Positions 42,938-52,433 of a stretch of 64,000 nucleotides of DNA are shown in pieces. The notes under the pieces are model-generated. The model was not told the DNA's origin and ran no database searches. It saw only the letters and a list, made by a program, of their open reading frames with translations. The translations under genes and the position numbers were made by a program. The DNA comes from JAJYSO01 sp964495935 (GTDB lineage Bacteria > Bacteroidota > Bacteroidia > Flavobacteriales > Flavobacteriaceae), in the NCBI GenBank assembly GCA_964495935.1, contig CAZBXQ010000001.1, positions 108,504 through 172,503 on the forward strand. The letters run 5' to 3'. Each line of letters starts with the position of its first letter. Position 1 is the first letter of the stretch.

Positions 42938-43594
42938 ATGAAAAGAATATATCATATTATACCCGTATTTGCACTTGCTTTCATAGTGACCTCATGTTTC
43001 AATAAAAGCAGGCCCAATTATCAGTATTTTCCCGATATGTATGAAGACTGGGCCTATGACACCTATGGAGAATATTCAATCTTCCCTAATGGTCAAGAAG
43101 CACAAGGTCCGGCAGCCGGCACGATTAACCGGGGCTGGGAGCCTTTTGAATATGCCGGAGACCTCGATGGTCGAAAGGCCGCTACCGACAGTCTCAAAAA
43201 TCCGTTACCCTTTACCGAGGCAAATGTCAATAACGGCAAAGAGATTTACGACATTTACTGTGCCATTTGCCACGGTGCCAATGGCGATGGAAATGGTCCT
43301 CTCGCTGCCCGGGAAAAGATTATGGGGATTCCTGCTTTTGATGACCCCAATCGGAATTTAACCGAAGGAGATATGTATTGGGTGGTCTATTATGGATTGA
43401 ATAATATGGGATCCTATGCCTCTCAAACCACAACCAAAGAAAGATGGCAGTTGATTCACTATGTACAAACCCTGCAAGATCAATTACATGGAGATGATCC
43501 CCGGGAGTTCGTAAAAGATACTTCCCTGAATCGGGATCATTATGACCAAGAGATAGCCCCTAAAATCAAGGCGCAATCTCTGTCGTTAAAATAA
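42938..43594 (+). CDS. actE: Alternative complex III monohaem cytochrome c subunit ActE
   Basis: A 218-residue lipoprotein cytochrome c. The N-terminus ends in a lipobox, VTSC, so it is lipid-anchored in the periplasm or outer leaflet. One haem site is present, CAICH (about residues 107-111), with GDGNGPLA after it and a candidate distal Met in the LNNMGSYA region. It passes electrons from ActA toward the terminal oxidase. Confidence 0.94.
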   Translation: MKRIYHIIPVFALAFIVTSCFNKSRPNYQYFPDMYEDWAYDTYGEYSIFPNGQEAQGPAAGTINRGWEPFEYAGDLDGRKAATDSLKNPLPFTEANVNNGKEIYDIYCAICHGANGDGNGPLAAREKIMGIPAFDDPNRNLTEGDMYWVVYYGLNNMGSYASQTTTKERWQLIHYVQTLQDQLHGDDPREFVKDTSLNRDHYDQEIAPKIKAQSLSLK

Positions 43595-43626
43595 AACAAT
43601 TAATCAATCGAATTACTTAACTACGT

Positions 43627-44955
43627 ATGTTTAAGCTATCCAATAAAACTAAAGTTTTCTCCATCGTACTTCTCCTATTAGGGGCGATAGGCATCGTTTA
43701 CGGTTTCTTATCAACTCCGACTAAAGCCGAGGAAGTTCATGATATTGTAGTGCAAAAACACGAGGCTGAACTGGGTTTTCTTAAGAATGCGCCTTCTGCG
43801 GAGTACATGCAGGAAGCCCTCGTCGAAAAAGCCGAAAAAGCCGATTTTGCTCCCGATGAATCCCAAATTCAAAAGGCCCTGCACCAATTGCAAAATCGAC
43901 CCTGGGCAGCAGTCTTTGTTGCGGCCTTCTTCTTTTTTATGATTGCGCTGGGGGCGTTAGTATTTCATGCCGTTCAATATGCCTCCGAAGCAGGCTGGTC
44001 TCCGGTACTCTATCGGGTTTTTGAAGGCATTACCAGTTATCTTCTTCCGGGATCCATTATTGTGGCACTCCTCGTTCTATTGGCAGGCTCTAATTTCTAC
44101 CCGTGGCAAAATGCCGATTTGGTAGCGGCCGATGAAGCTTTACAAATAAAATCAATCTTCCTGAACTACCCGTTTTTCATCGCCCGGATGATTATTTATT
44201 TGCTCATTTGGAACGTCTATCGTTTCTATCAACAACGATACTCCAGAGCTCAAGTAAACGTTAATGATTTTACCTATGCCCGTAAAAATCATGACCTTGC
44301 GGTCTGGTTTTTGGTGCTCTTTGGAATCACCGAGTCCCCCATGGTTTGGGATTGGTTTATGTCGATGACTCCACACTGGTTCAGTGCTTTGTATGCCTGG
44401 TATATTTTTGCCAGCCTATTTGTTACTGCAATCACCGTAATCGCAATGGTTACAATCATGCTCAAGAAGCACGGATACTTGGAAAAAGTGAATGACAGCC
44501 ACATCCATGACTTAGCAAAATACATGTTTGCTTTTAGTATTTTTTGGACTTATTTCTGGTTTGCTCAATTTATGTTGATTTGGTATGCCAATATTCCGGA
44601 AGAAGCCTCTTATTTTGTTTTGCAAATTGACCACTATAAACTGCTCTTCTTCGGCATGCTGATTACTAACTTTGTATTTCCCATCCTCGTCCTTATGGAC
44701 GCTGATTTCAAACGCGTATCCTGGATTATCAACGTAGTCGGTACGCTGTTATTAGTGGGACATTACGTCACCATTTATCTGGTTGTCGTGCCTTCCACCT
44801 TGGGAACACATGGTACTTTTGGCGTTCCCGAATTAGGTGCTATACTGTTCTTTGCCGGATTATTTATCCTCATTGTTGGAACAGCATTGGGAAAAGTCCC
44901 GCTGAAAGTCGAAGGAGATCCCTATCTCAAGGAAAGCGAAAACTATCAATATTAA
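43627..44955 (+). CDS. actF: Alternative complex III membrane subunit ActF
   Basis: A 442-residue polytopic subunit, structurally a second NrfD-like protein that packs beside ActC. About ten helices are seen. Typical segments are DWFMSMTPHWFSALYAWYIFASLFV and HDLAKYMFAFSIFWTYFWFAQFMLIWYANIPEE. It is followed 24 bp later by coxB, which supports a functional ACIII-oxidase supercomplex. Confidence 0.95.
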   Translation: MFKLSNKTKVFSIVLLLLGAIGIVYGFLSTPTKAEEVHDIVVQKHEAELGFLKNAPSAEYMQEALVEKAEKADFAPDESQIQKALHQLQNRPWAAVFVAAFFFFMIALGALVFHAVQYASEAGWSPVLYRVFEGITSYLLPGSIIVALLVLLAGSNFYPWQNADLVAADEALQIKSIFLNYPFFIARMIIYLLIWNVYRFYQQRYSRAQVNVNDFTYARKNHDLAVWFLVLFGITESPMVWDWFMSMTPHWFSALYAWYIFASLFVTAITVIAMVTIMLKKHGYLEKVNDSHIHDLAKYMFAFSIFWTYFWFAQFMLIWYANIPEEASYFVLQIDHYKLLFFGMLITNFVFPILVLMDADFKRVSWIINVVGTLLLVGHYVTIYLVVVPSTLGTHGTFGVPELGAILFFAGLFILIVGTALGKVPLKVEGDPYLKESENYQY

Positions 44956-44979
44956 TAAATTAAAGAAGACTCTTAATCA

Positions 44980-46050
44980 ATGACTGCATTTCTTATACTT
45001 ATTATACTCGGGCTTCTGGGAGTTACAGTCTGGCAAATCTCCAAGATTTTTAAACTTTCCAGAAAAGAAACATCACCGACCCCGCAAGGTGTAAACGACA
45101 ATAGAGACAATAAGATTCAAGGTTGGATTATGCTCATTTTTGGCATTGCTTTCTTTGGATTCATGATTCACAATTTCTGGAATTACTCCAGCTTTTATCC
45201 CCCCAAGGCAGGATCTTCAGAAGGTGTGCAACTGGACCGATTAATGTTTACGACCATCATTATCATTATGATTGTTCAGGTAGTCATGCAGGCCCTACTC
45301 TTCTACTTCAGTTATAAATATCATGGTCAAAAAGGTCAGGTCGCCAAGTTCTATCCGGAAAATGAAAAGATAGAATTCCTCTGGACCATTATTCCCGTGA
45401 TTGTTCTGGCCGCCCTAATTGTATATGGATTATTCACTTGGTCGGATATTATGAACGTATCTGAAGACGATGAAGATGTTATGGTGGTTGAACTATATGC
45501 CTACCAATTTGGATGGAAAATTCGCTACTCGGGAGAAGATAATACCCTCGGAAAAGCCAATGTCAAGTTTATTGAAGGTATTAATGCGTTGGGAGTTGAT
45601 GAAAGCGACCCCTATGCAGCCGACGACATCGTCGCTTCCGAAATGCATCTCCCCAAGGGCAAAAAAGTACTCTTTAAAATGCGTTCTCAAGACGTTATTC
45701 ACTCCGCCTACTTCCCCCTGTTCCGGGCTCAAATGAATGTTGTGCCGGGGATGATTACACAATATGCTTTTACGCCAACCATTACTACCGAGGAGATGCG
45801 GAAAAGTAGTTATATGCGAAAAAAAGTAAGCAAGATTAATCAATTGCGAAAGGAAAAAAGTGAAATCTTGGTCAATCAAGGGGATGAGCCTTTAGACGAC
45901 TATACCTTTGATTATTTCCTCCTCTGCAATAAGGTCTGCGGAACCAGCCACTACAACATGCAAATGAAAATTGTGGTGGAGGAAGAAGACCAATTTGAAG
46001 AGTGGTTAAGTGAGCAACAGACCTTTGGAGAGCAAATGTCTAAAAGTTAA
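44980..46050 (+). CDS. coxB: Cytochrome c oxidase subunit II
   Basis: A 356-residue subunit II. An N-terminal hydrophobic helix is followed by two classic subunit II helices and the conserved PENEKIEFLWTIIPVIVL. The periplasmic CuA domain has His in QDVIHSAYFP and the C-x3-C-x3-H-x2-M site at residues 316-327 (CNKVCGTSHYNM). It receives electrons from cytochrome c or directly from ACIII. A 37-residue insertion-like basic stretch lies between the two copper-ligand segments. Confidence 0.96.
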   Translation: MTAFLILIILGLLGVTVWQISKIFKLSRKETSPTPQGVNDNRDNKIQGWIMLIFGIAFFGFMIHNFWNYSSFYPPKAGSSEGVQLDRLMFTTIIIIMIVQVVMQALLFYFSYKYHGQKGQVAKFYPENEKIEFLWTIIPVIVLAALIVYGLFTWSDIMNVSEDDEDVMVVELYAYQFGWKIRYSGEDNTLGKANVKFIEGINALGVDESDPYAADDIVASEMHLPKGKKVLFKMRSQDVIHSAYFPLFRAQMNVVPGMITQYAFTPTITTEEMRKSSYMRKKVSKINQLRKEKSEILVNQGDEPLDDYTFDYFLLCNKVCGTSHYNMQMKIVVEEEDQFEEWLSEQQTFGEQMSKS

Positions 46051-46086
46051 AATAAGATTGTCGCGGTATTTTTATCGAACTATTTG

Positions 46087-46094
46087 TAATTTTG
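46087..46094 (+). promoter_or_regulatory. Candidate internal -7 box before coxA
   Basis: TAATTTTG lies in the 248-bp gap between coxB and coxA. The nearest TTG is 26 bases upstream, longer than usual, so this is only a candidate. Confidence 0.3.
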
Positions 46095-46298
46095 AAGTAG
46101 CAAGCGAGGTCACAACCGAGAAATGTGACATTAAAAACCGCCCAATCAACAAAATTTCATTTTTGATAATATCCAGTTGATTGTATAGGTGTTCAAAAAT
46201 GTAAAAAATTAATACGCAGTACTACTTATCTTCAAAGTGACAGTAGTAGAAAGACTGAATCAGGGAGAAGAGTCAAATTATATTAGAGCAAACGAATT

Positions 46299-48137
46299 AT
46301 GTCAGCAATAGCAAAATTACCTACAGAAGAAATTCATGGTAGCCCATTAGACGAAGGGCATCACGAGCATCATCAAACATTCGTTACCAAGTATATCTTT
46401 AGCACCGATCACAAGATTATCGGGAAACAATACCTCATCACCGGAATCGTGATGGCCTGTATCGGAATTCTGATGTCCGTATTATTTAGAATTCAAATTG
46501 CATGGCCGGAACAATCGCAGGCGATCTTTAGTTTTTTCTTGGGAGAAAAATGGGCTCCCGATGGAGTGATGACCCCCGATGCCTATTTGGGATTAGTCAC
46601 GATGCACGGTACCATTATGGTATTTTTTGTATTGACTGCCGGTTTGAGTGGAACTTTTAGTAACAGCCTGATTCCTCTTCAAATCGGAGCTCGGGATATG
46701 GCTTCCGGTTTTATCAATATGCTGTCCTACTGGATTTTCTTTATTTCCTGCTGTATCATGCTCAGCTCTCTCTTTGTACAAGGAGGGCCCGCCATGGGAG
46801 GCTGGACCGTATATCCTCCCCTGAGTGCTCTTCCTCAAGCAGTATCGGGATCTGGAGCCGGAATGGCCTTATGGATTATTGCCATGGCCTTTTTTATCGC
46901 TCAATCGCTACTGGGCTCGATCAACTACATCGTAACTGTTTTAAATCATCGTACCAAAGGCATGTCGATGACCCGTCTTCCCCTCACGGTATGGTCGTTC
47001 TTTATTGGAGCCATTGTATCGGTCCTCTCTTTTCCGGTTCTTTTGGCTGCTGTACTACTTCTTTTCATGGATCACAGTTTCGGTACCTCCTTTTATCTGA
47101 GTGATATCTATATCCAGGGAGAAGTGTTGAGCAATGAAGGAGGGTCGCCTCTACTTTTTGAACATCTTTTCTGGTTCTTGGGGCATCCCGAGGTATATAT
47201 CGTAGTTTTACCGGCTATGGGGATTGTGTCTGAGGTATTGGCCAATCATGCCCGTAAACCTATTTTCGGATATCGTGCCATGGTCGCCTCTTTATTAGCC
47301 ATCGCCTTCTTATCAACCATCGTTTGGGGGCATCACATGTTTGTTTCCGGCATGAATCCTTTCTTAGGATCGGTATTTACCTTTACCACCCTTCTTATTG
47401 CCATTCCATCAGCGGTTAAAGCCTTTAACTGGACCACCACAATATGGCGCGGAAACTTGCAACTCAACGCCGCGATGATGTTCTCGATTGGAATGGTATC
47501 CACCTTTATTTCCGGAGGATTGACCGGCTTAGTGGTCGGTGACAGCACCTTGGATATCCAGGTTCATGACACCTATTTCCTTATCGCCCACTTCCACCTG
47601 GTAATGGGTATTTCGGCGGCCTTTGGATTCTTCGCCGGGATTTATCAATGGTTCCCCAAAATGTTTGGAAGAATGATGAACAAAACCATGTCATATATCC
47701 ATTTCTGGGTTACCTTGGTGGGTGTATATGGAGTCTTCTTTCCGATGCACTTTGTCGGACTGGCAGGACTTCCCCGACGATATTACACCAACACCGCATT
47801 CCCGTACTTTGATGATTTGATGGATGCCAATGTAATGATAACCGTATTTGCCATCATTACCGGGGTTATCCAACTTCTTTTCTTGTTTAATTTCTTCTAC
47901 TCTATGATTTATGGACCTAAAGCACCAAAAAATCCTTGGAGATCAACTACGCTGGAATGGACAACTCCAGTCCATATAGGACATGGAAACTGGCCGGGAG
48001 AACTCCCTACTGTTTATCGATGGGCCTACGATTACAGTAAATTAAACAAGGAAGGAACAGACTACGTTATTCCGGGACAAGACTTTATCCCTCAAAACGT
48101 ACCGATACAAGAAAATGAGCCGGAACCCATGCAGTAA
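46299..48137 (+). CDS. coxA: Cytochrome c oxidase subunit I
   Basis: A 612-residue haem-copper oxidase catalytic subunit with about twelve helices. The haem a and a3 ligands are in TMHGTIMVFF and HDTYFLIAHFHLVMG. CuB ligands are in WFLGHPEVYIVVLP (with the cross-linked Tyr and the Glu of A-type enzymes) and WGHHMFVSGMNP. It sits 248 bp after coxB, a wide gap for an operon, and may have its own promoter. Confidence 0.97.
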   Translation: MSAIAKLPTEEIHGSPLDEGHHEHHQTFVTKYIFSTDHKIIGKQYLITGIVMACIGILMSVLFRIQIAWPEQSQAIFSFFLGEKWAPDGVMTPDAYLGLVTMHGTIMVFFVLTAGLSGTFSNSLIPLQIGARDMASGFINMLSYWIFFISCCIMLSSLFVQGGPAMGGWTVYPPLSALPQAVSGSGAGMALWIIAMAFFIAQSLLGSINYIVTVLNHRTKGMSMTRLPLTVWSFFIGAIVSVLSFPVLLAAVLLLFMDHSFGTSFYLSDIYIQGEVLSNEGGSPLLFEHLFWFLGHPEVYIVVLPAMGIVSEVLANHARKPIFGYRAMVASLLAIAFLSTIVWGHHMFVSGMNPFLGSVFTFTTLLIAIPSAVKAFNWTTTIWRGNLQLNAAMMFSIGMVSTFISGGLTGLVVGDSTLDIQVHDTYFLIAHFHLVMGISAAFGFFAGIYQWFPKMFGRMMNKTMSYIHFWVTLVGVYGVFFPMHFVGLAGLPRRYYTNTAFPYFDDLMDANVMITVFAIITGVIQLLFLFNFFYSMIYGPKAPKNPWRSTTLEWTTPVHIGHGNWPGELPTVYRWAYDYSKLNKEGTDYVIPGQDFIPQNVPIQENEPEPMQ

Positions 48138-48163
48138 GCCGGGTTCTGCATTTTAAAACTTCC

Positions 48164-48198
48164 AAAAGGTCTTTTTCATTATGAAAAGGGCCTTTTTT
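48164..48198 (+). terminator. Terminator of the act-cox operon
   Basis: AAAAGGTCTTTTTC and GAAAAGGGCCTTTT pair with one bulge, followed by more T, 26 bases after coxA. Confidence 0.8.
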
Positions 48199-48200
48199 CT

Positions 48201-48208
48201 TATCTTTG
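48201..48208 (+). promoter_or_regulatory. -7 box immediately before ruvB
   Basis: TATCTTTG ends only five bases before the ruvB ATG at 48214, so the transcript would start at or next to the start codon. It abuts the preceding terminator. Confidence 0.45.
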
Positions 48209-48213
48209 CCATC

Positions 48214-49254
48214 ATGAATGAGCATCTTGACCCTACAGGCGACCCATTTACTCCGGAGGAGCACGACATTGATCGGGCACTGCGCCCGCTATCCTTTAAG
48301 GACTTTGCCGGGCAGACCAAAGTTCTGGAAAACCTGCAGGTTTTTGTTCAGGCCGCAAAATTACGAGGTGAAGCCCTCGATCACACCCTCTTCCACGGTC
48401 CGCCGGGATTAGGGAAAACTACACTTGCTCACATCTTGGCCAATGAATTGGGCGTGGGAATAAAAGTCACTTCAGGACCGGTTTTAGACAAACCCGGAGA
48501 TCTTGCCGGACTCCTGACCAATCTGGAATACCGGGATGTTCTCTTTATTGATGAAATCCATCGTTTGAGTCCGATTGTCGAGGAATATCTCTATTCGGCC
48601 ATGGAAGATTTCCGAATTGACATCATGATTGAATCCGGCCCCAATGCACGCACTGTTCAGATCAACCTTGATCCCTTTACCCTTGTGGGAGCCACCACCC
48701 GATCGGGGTTGCTTACGTCGCCCATGCGGGCACGTTTTGGTATTACCAATCGACTGGAATACTATTCGACCGAACTTCTGTCAACTATTATTCAACGAAG
48801 TGCCGAAATATTGAATACTGAAATTGCACTCGATGCAGCCCTCGAAATCGCCGGCCGTAGCCGAGGCACACCTCGTATCGCCAATTCACTTTTGCGTCGA
48901 ATCCGAGACTTTGCACAAATAAAAGGCAATGGAAAAATTGATCTTTCCATTGCTCAATATGGCCTCGAAGCTTTAAATGTCGATCGATACGGACTCGATG
49001 CCATGGATAATAAGATTTTGACAACTATTATCGATAAGTTTAAAGGAGGGCCGGTTGGGCTAAATACGCTGGCCACTGCCGTTAGCGAAAACGCAGAGAC
49101 AATAGAAGAAGTTTACGAACCCTTCCTCATCCAAGAGGGGTTTATCAATCGCACCCCGCGAGGAAGAGAAACCACAGAACTCGCCTATAAACATTTGGGG
49201 CGTTCCCAAAATCATTACCCCACCAAAGACCTCTTTGACTCATCAAATCCTTAA
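48214..49254 (+). CDS. ruvB: Holliday junction branch migration helicase RuvB
   Basis: A 346-residue AAA+ motor that, with RuvA, migrates Holliday junctions. It shows LRPLSFKDFAGQ, Walker A HGPPGLGKTTLAH, Walker B LFIDEIHRLSP, sensor 1 GATTRSGLLTSPMRARFG and the C-terminal winged helix (LIQEGFINRTPRGRE). The frame is open 11 codons further upstream across the terminator; M-N-E-H-L-D-P-T-G is the correct start. It lies 11 bp before thiL. Confidence 0.97.
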   Translation: MNEHLDPTGDPFTPEEHDIDRALRPLSFKDFAGQTKVLENLQVFVQAAKLRGEALDHTLFHGPPGLGKTTLAHILANELGVGIKVTSGPVLDKPGDLAGLLTNLEYRDVLFIDEIHRLSPIVEEYLYSAMEDFRIDIMIESGPNARTVQINLDPFTLVGATTRSGLLTSPMRARFGITNRLEYYSTELLSTIIQRSAEILNTEIALDAALEIAGRSRGTPRIANSLLRRIRDFAQIKGNGKIDLSIAQYGLEALNVDRYGLDAMDNKILTTIIDKFKGGPVGLNTLATAVSENAETIEEVYEPFLIQEGFINRTPRGRETTELAYKHLGRSQNHYPTKDLFDSSNP

Positions 49255-49265
49255 TTACACGTTTT

Positions 49266-50315
49266 ATGTTTGAAAACAAAGGTGAACACACGCCCCTGTC
49301 ACAACTTGGTGAATTCGGACTCATTCGGCAACTTACCAAAGCCATCAAAATAAACCGAAAATCAACCCTGAAAGGAATAGGAGACGATGCCGCCATTCTC
49401 AATTTTGACGGATATGACACCCTCGTTTCTACCGATATACTCATTGAGAAAGTCCACTTTGATTTGGCTTATATGCCCCTCAAACACCTCGGGTATAAAG
49501 CCGTCATGGTCAATCTTTCAGACATCTATGCCATGAACGGAGAAGCGACTCAAATAACCACCTCTATTGCAGTTTCCAATCGCTTCCCGGTAGAGGCAGT
49601 AGAAGAATTATATAGCGGTATCGTATTGGGAGCCCAAAACTATAATGTCGATATCGTGGGCGGAGACACCACTTCTTCTTTAACCGGATTAACGATCAGT
49701 ATTACCGTTTTGGGGCGGGTTAAACGGGAGAGCGTCGTAAAACGCAGCGGGGCAAAGCCCAACGATCTACTCGTTGTCACCGGTGATTTGGGAGGTGCCT
49801 ATATGGGATTACAGGTTCTGGAACGGGAGAACGAAGTCTTTAAAGTAAACCCTCAAGCACAGCCTGATTTAGAACCGTATAGTTACATTGTTGAACGCCA
49901 GCTAAAACCAGAAGCCCGTGGAGATATCCCTCCACTGCTCAAAAAACTCGAAGTACACCCCACCGCGATGATTGACATCAGTGACGGGCTGTCTTCCGAG
50001 ATACTGCATCTTAGCACTGCATCTCAAACGGGAATGAATATTTTTGAGGAAAAACTTCCGCTCGATCCCGCTGTCATCACGGTTTGTGAAGAATTTAACC
50101 TCGACAGCACAACCGTCCTGCTCAATGGTGGCGAAGATTACGAACTTCTCTTTACCATTGATCAAAAGGAGTATTCAAAGATTAAAGGGAATCCTCACTT
50201 TACGGTGATCGGTCATGTAACCGAGCAAGAAGAAGGAAATCATATCATTACCCGAATGGGAGAAAAAATCGAACTCCGGGCACGGGGTTGGAATGGGATG
50301 CAGGAGTGCTCGTAA
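49266..50315 (+). CDS. thiL: Thiamine-monophosphate kinase
   Basis: A 349-residue ATP-dependent kinase making thiamine diphosphate, the cofactor of SucA among others. It has KGIGDDAAIL, VSTDILIEKVHFD, VGGDTTSSLTGLTISIT and MIDISDGLSSEI, the metal- and nucleotide-binding motifs of the PurM-like ThiL fold. It is co-directional with ruvB and converges on pheS with a 6-bp gap. Confidence 0.95.
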   Translation: MFENKGEHTPLSQLGEFGLIRQLTKAIKINRKSTLKGIGDDAAILNFDGYDTLVSTDILIEKVHFDLAYMPLKHLGYKAVMVNLSDIYAMNGEATQITTSIAVSNRFPVEAVEELYSGIVLGAQNYNVDIVGGDTTSSLTGLTISITVLGRVKRESVVKRSGAKPNDLLVVTGDLGGAYMGLQVLERENEVFKVNPQAQPDLEPYSYIVERQLKPEARGDIPPLLKKLEVHPTAMIDISDGLSSEILHLSTASQTGMNIFEEKLPLDPAVITVCEEFNLDSTTVLLNGGEDYELLFTIDQKEYSKIKGNPHFTVIGHVTEQEEGNHIITRMGEKIELRARGWNGMQECS

Positions 50316-50321
50316 TTTGAA

Positions 50322-51344
50322 TTAAAAAGCAGCTCTAAATTGTTTTAAAAACCGAATGTCATTTTCATAAAACATTCGAATATCGTCGATTTGATACAAC
50401 AGCATGGCGATTCGTTCGATTCCCATACCAAAAGCAAACCCCGTATATTCTTCGGCGTCGATATCACAGTTCTTAAGCACGTTCGGATCAACCATTCCAC
50501 AACCCATAATTTCTAACCATCCGGTACCTTTGGTAATTCGGTAATCAGCTTCTGTTGCCAACCCCCAATAAACATCCACCTCAGCACTGGGTTCCGTAAA
50601 GGGAAAATAAGAAGGCCGCAGCCGAATCTTGGACTTCCCGAACAACTGTTTTACAAAATACAGAATCGTTTGCTTAAGATCCACAAAGGAAACGCCCTGG
50701 TCCACATATAAACCTTCTACCTGATGAAAAAGACAATGCGAGCGAGCAGAGATATCCTCATTTCGATAAACCCGTCCCGGAGAGATCGTTCGGAAAGGCG
50801 GCTCATTACTCTCCATATATCGAATCTGCACCCCCGACGTATGGGTTCGCAACAGCGTTTTCTCGGGGTGGGTCCGGATAAAAAAGGTGTCCTGCATGTC
50901 TCGGGCCGGGTGATGTTCGGGCAAGTTCAACGCCGTAAAATTATGCCAATCATCTTCAATCTCCGGGCCTTCTGAAACATTAAAGCCAATATTAGAGAAA
51001 ATCCGAATGATCTCATCTTTAACGACCGATAGGGGATGACGAGCACCAATCTCAATCGGCTGTCCCGGTCGGGTGAGGTCGCCCAATATCCCGTGTTCCT
51101 CAATCTTGCTTTCAATCGCCGATTTGAGTGCATCAACTTTCTCCTGAGCTTTTGTCTTAAGCTGATTGACGGCTTTCCCGTATTCTCTTTTTTCGGCTTT
51201 AGGAACCTTTTTAAAATCTGCAAAAAGCGCATTGAGAATACCTTTTTTTCCCAAGTATTTAATCCGAAATGCTTCTACTTGTTCGAGATCTTGGGCTTCA
51301 AAATTTTCAACCGCTTTAATGTGGTCTTTAATATGATCTGTCAT
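50322..51344 (-). CDS. pheS: Phenylalanyl-tRNA synthetase alpha subunit
   Basis: A 340-residue class II synthetase subunit charging tRNA-Phe with PheT. After the N-terminal coiled coil come HPLSVVKDEIIRIFSNIGF, motif 2 (HTSGVQIRYME, RVYRNEDISARS), FPFTEPSAEVDVYWG and motif 3 FGMGIERIAMLLYQI. pheT is not adjacent, as is common in this phylum. A TATTTTTG box (minus strand, 51359-51366) lies just upstream. Confidence 0.97.
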   Translation of the reverse strand: MTDHIKDHIKAVENFEAQDLEQVEAFRIKYLGKKGILNALFADFKKVPKAEKREYGKAVNQLKTKAQEKVDALKSAIESKIEEHGILGDLTRPGQPIEIGARHPLSVVKDEIIRIFSNIGFNVSEGPEIEDDWHNFTALNLPEHHPARDMQDTFFIRTHPEKTLLRTHTSGVQIRYMESNEPPFRTISPGRVYRNEDISARSHCLFHQVEGLYVDQGVSFVDLKQTILYFVKQLFGKSKIRLRPSYFPFTEPSAEVDVYWGLATEADYRITKGTGWLEIMGCGMVDPNVLKNCDIDAEEYTGFAFGMGIERIAMLLYQIDDIRMFYENDIRFLKQFRAAF

Positions 51345-51369
51345 TCAATATCGTTTATCAAAAATACCT

Positions 51370-51726
51370 TTATGAAATATAATGATGTTCTAAAAAATAA
51401 TGGACAATGGCTTCCTTCAACATAATCGTTTGCTCACCGGGTTTTAAAGAAGGAAGTGGAGCTTCCGATTTAAAATGAGGCCAGCCTTCATCATCGTAAT
51501 AATCGAAGCTATAATACCCTAAGGGCTCCAGCAAACGGCAAACGGCCACATGCATCAAATCAATCTTTTCTTCTTTTGCAAATTTACGGTCAAACACCCC
51601 CAATTCCTGAACGCCGATTAAATAAATAATCACATCCACATCCAGCGGAGCTCCATTTGCAAATTGATTGGAAAGTTTTTTGCAAAGTGCCTTCCAACGT
51701 GTTCGTAATTTTTCTTCACCTATCAT
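51370..51726 (-). CDS. Conserved hypothetical protein
   Basis: A 118-residue soluble protein with no family I can name. It starts M-I-G-E-E-K-L-R-T-R-W-K-A-L and contains PLDVDVIIYLIGVQELG, an acidic-aromatic stretch SFDYYDDEGWPHF, and a helical end, AIVHYFLEHH. An exact TACCTTTG promoter box (minus strand, 51734-51741) ends seven bases before its ATG, which supports it being expressed. Similar short proteins are found near pheS or cvpA in relatives, as far as I recall. Confidence 0.75.
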   Translation of the reverse strand: MIGEEKLRTRWKALCKKLSNQFANGAPLDVDVIIYLIGVQELGVFDRKFAKEEKIDLMHVAVCRLLEPLGYYSFDYYDDEGWPHFKSEAPLPSLKPGEQTIMLKEAIVHYFLEHHYIS

Positions 51727-51733
51727 AGATTTG

Positions 51734-51741
51734 CAAAGGTA
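51734..51741 (-). promoter_or_regulatory. -7 box of the conserved hypothetical gene
   Basis: On the minus strand, TACCTTTG matches TAnnTTTG and ends seven bases before the ATG, implying a leaderless or very short-leader mRNA. Confidence 0.5.
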
Positions 51742-51808
51742 GTTATATTCGACTTATTTTTACAATTTTGTAATCTCATAAAATATTCACTCCGAATAAT
51801 CCTTATCA

Positions 51809-52360
51809 ATGTCTAACGCTATACTTACTTCATTATCCTTTTCCAACCCCATCGATATCCTTATTGGATTAGGCTTATTATGGGGGGCTATCAACGGCTT
51901 TCGAAAAGGATTAGTCCTAGAGGTGATCGCTTTGATCGGGATTTTTGTAAGTCTTTACTTCGCCTTTCATTATTCCTATAAGGTTGAATATTTTCTTCAC
52001 AAAAACATCGAAACCGATGAATCTACAGGTCGTATCATGGCCTTCGCAGTTTCCTTTCTCATCGCTTTTATCTGCCTAAAAATTATCGGAACACTTCTTA
52101 CTCGGCTCCTCAAGGTATTTGCCTTGGGACTTCTCAATCGATTCCTCGGGGCTTTGTTAGGAGTCGTAAAAGCAGTTCTTCTCGCGACTGCGCTTTTGCT
52201 CCTTCTCTCTTCTACAAAATGGAAAGGAGATGTCCTCACACCAAAAGTGACCGCAACTTCTTTCTTCTACTCGCCTTTATCCCATCTGGGACACCGCCTT
52301 TTCCCGCTTTTAAAAGAAAACCTGGCAGAACACGATATCCATCTCCCTCCCCAGTCTTGA
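51809..52360 (+). CDS. CvpA family membrane protein
   Basis: A 183-residue protein with four hydrophobic helices and the CvpA signature IDILIGLGLLWGAINGFRKG followed by LVLEVIALIGIFVSLYFA. A glycine-rich segment, LNRFLGALLGVVKAVLLATALLLL, closes the core. CvpA relatives affect colicin V export and envelope homeostasis. It has no obvious operon partner. Confidence 0.9.
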   Translation: MSNAILTSLSFSNPIDILIGLGLLWGAINGFRKGLVLEVIALIGIFVSLYFAFHYSYKVEYFLHKNIETDESTGRIMAFAVSFLIAFICLKIIGTLLTRLLKVFALGLLNRFLGALLGVVKAVLLATALLLLLSSTKWKGDVLTPKVTATSFFYSPLSHLGHRLFPLLKENLAEHDIHLPPQS

Positions 52361-52433
52361 TCTAAGCCAAAGACTTATTGCCAATCCCCATCGGTCTTTC
52401 GTCTTAAAAAGGACAAACCCAAACCGGCTTATA

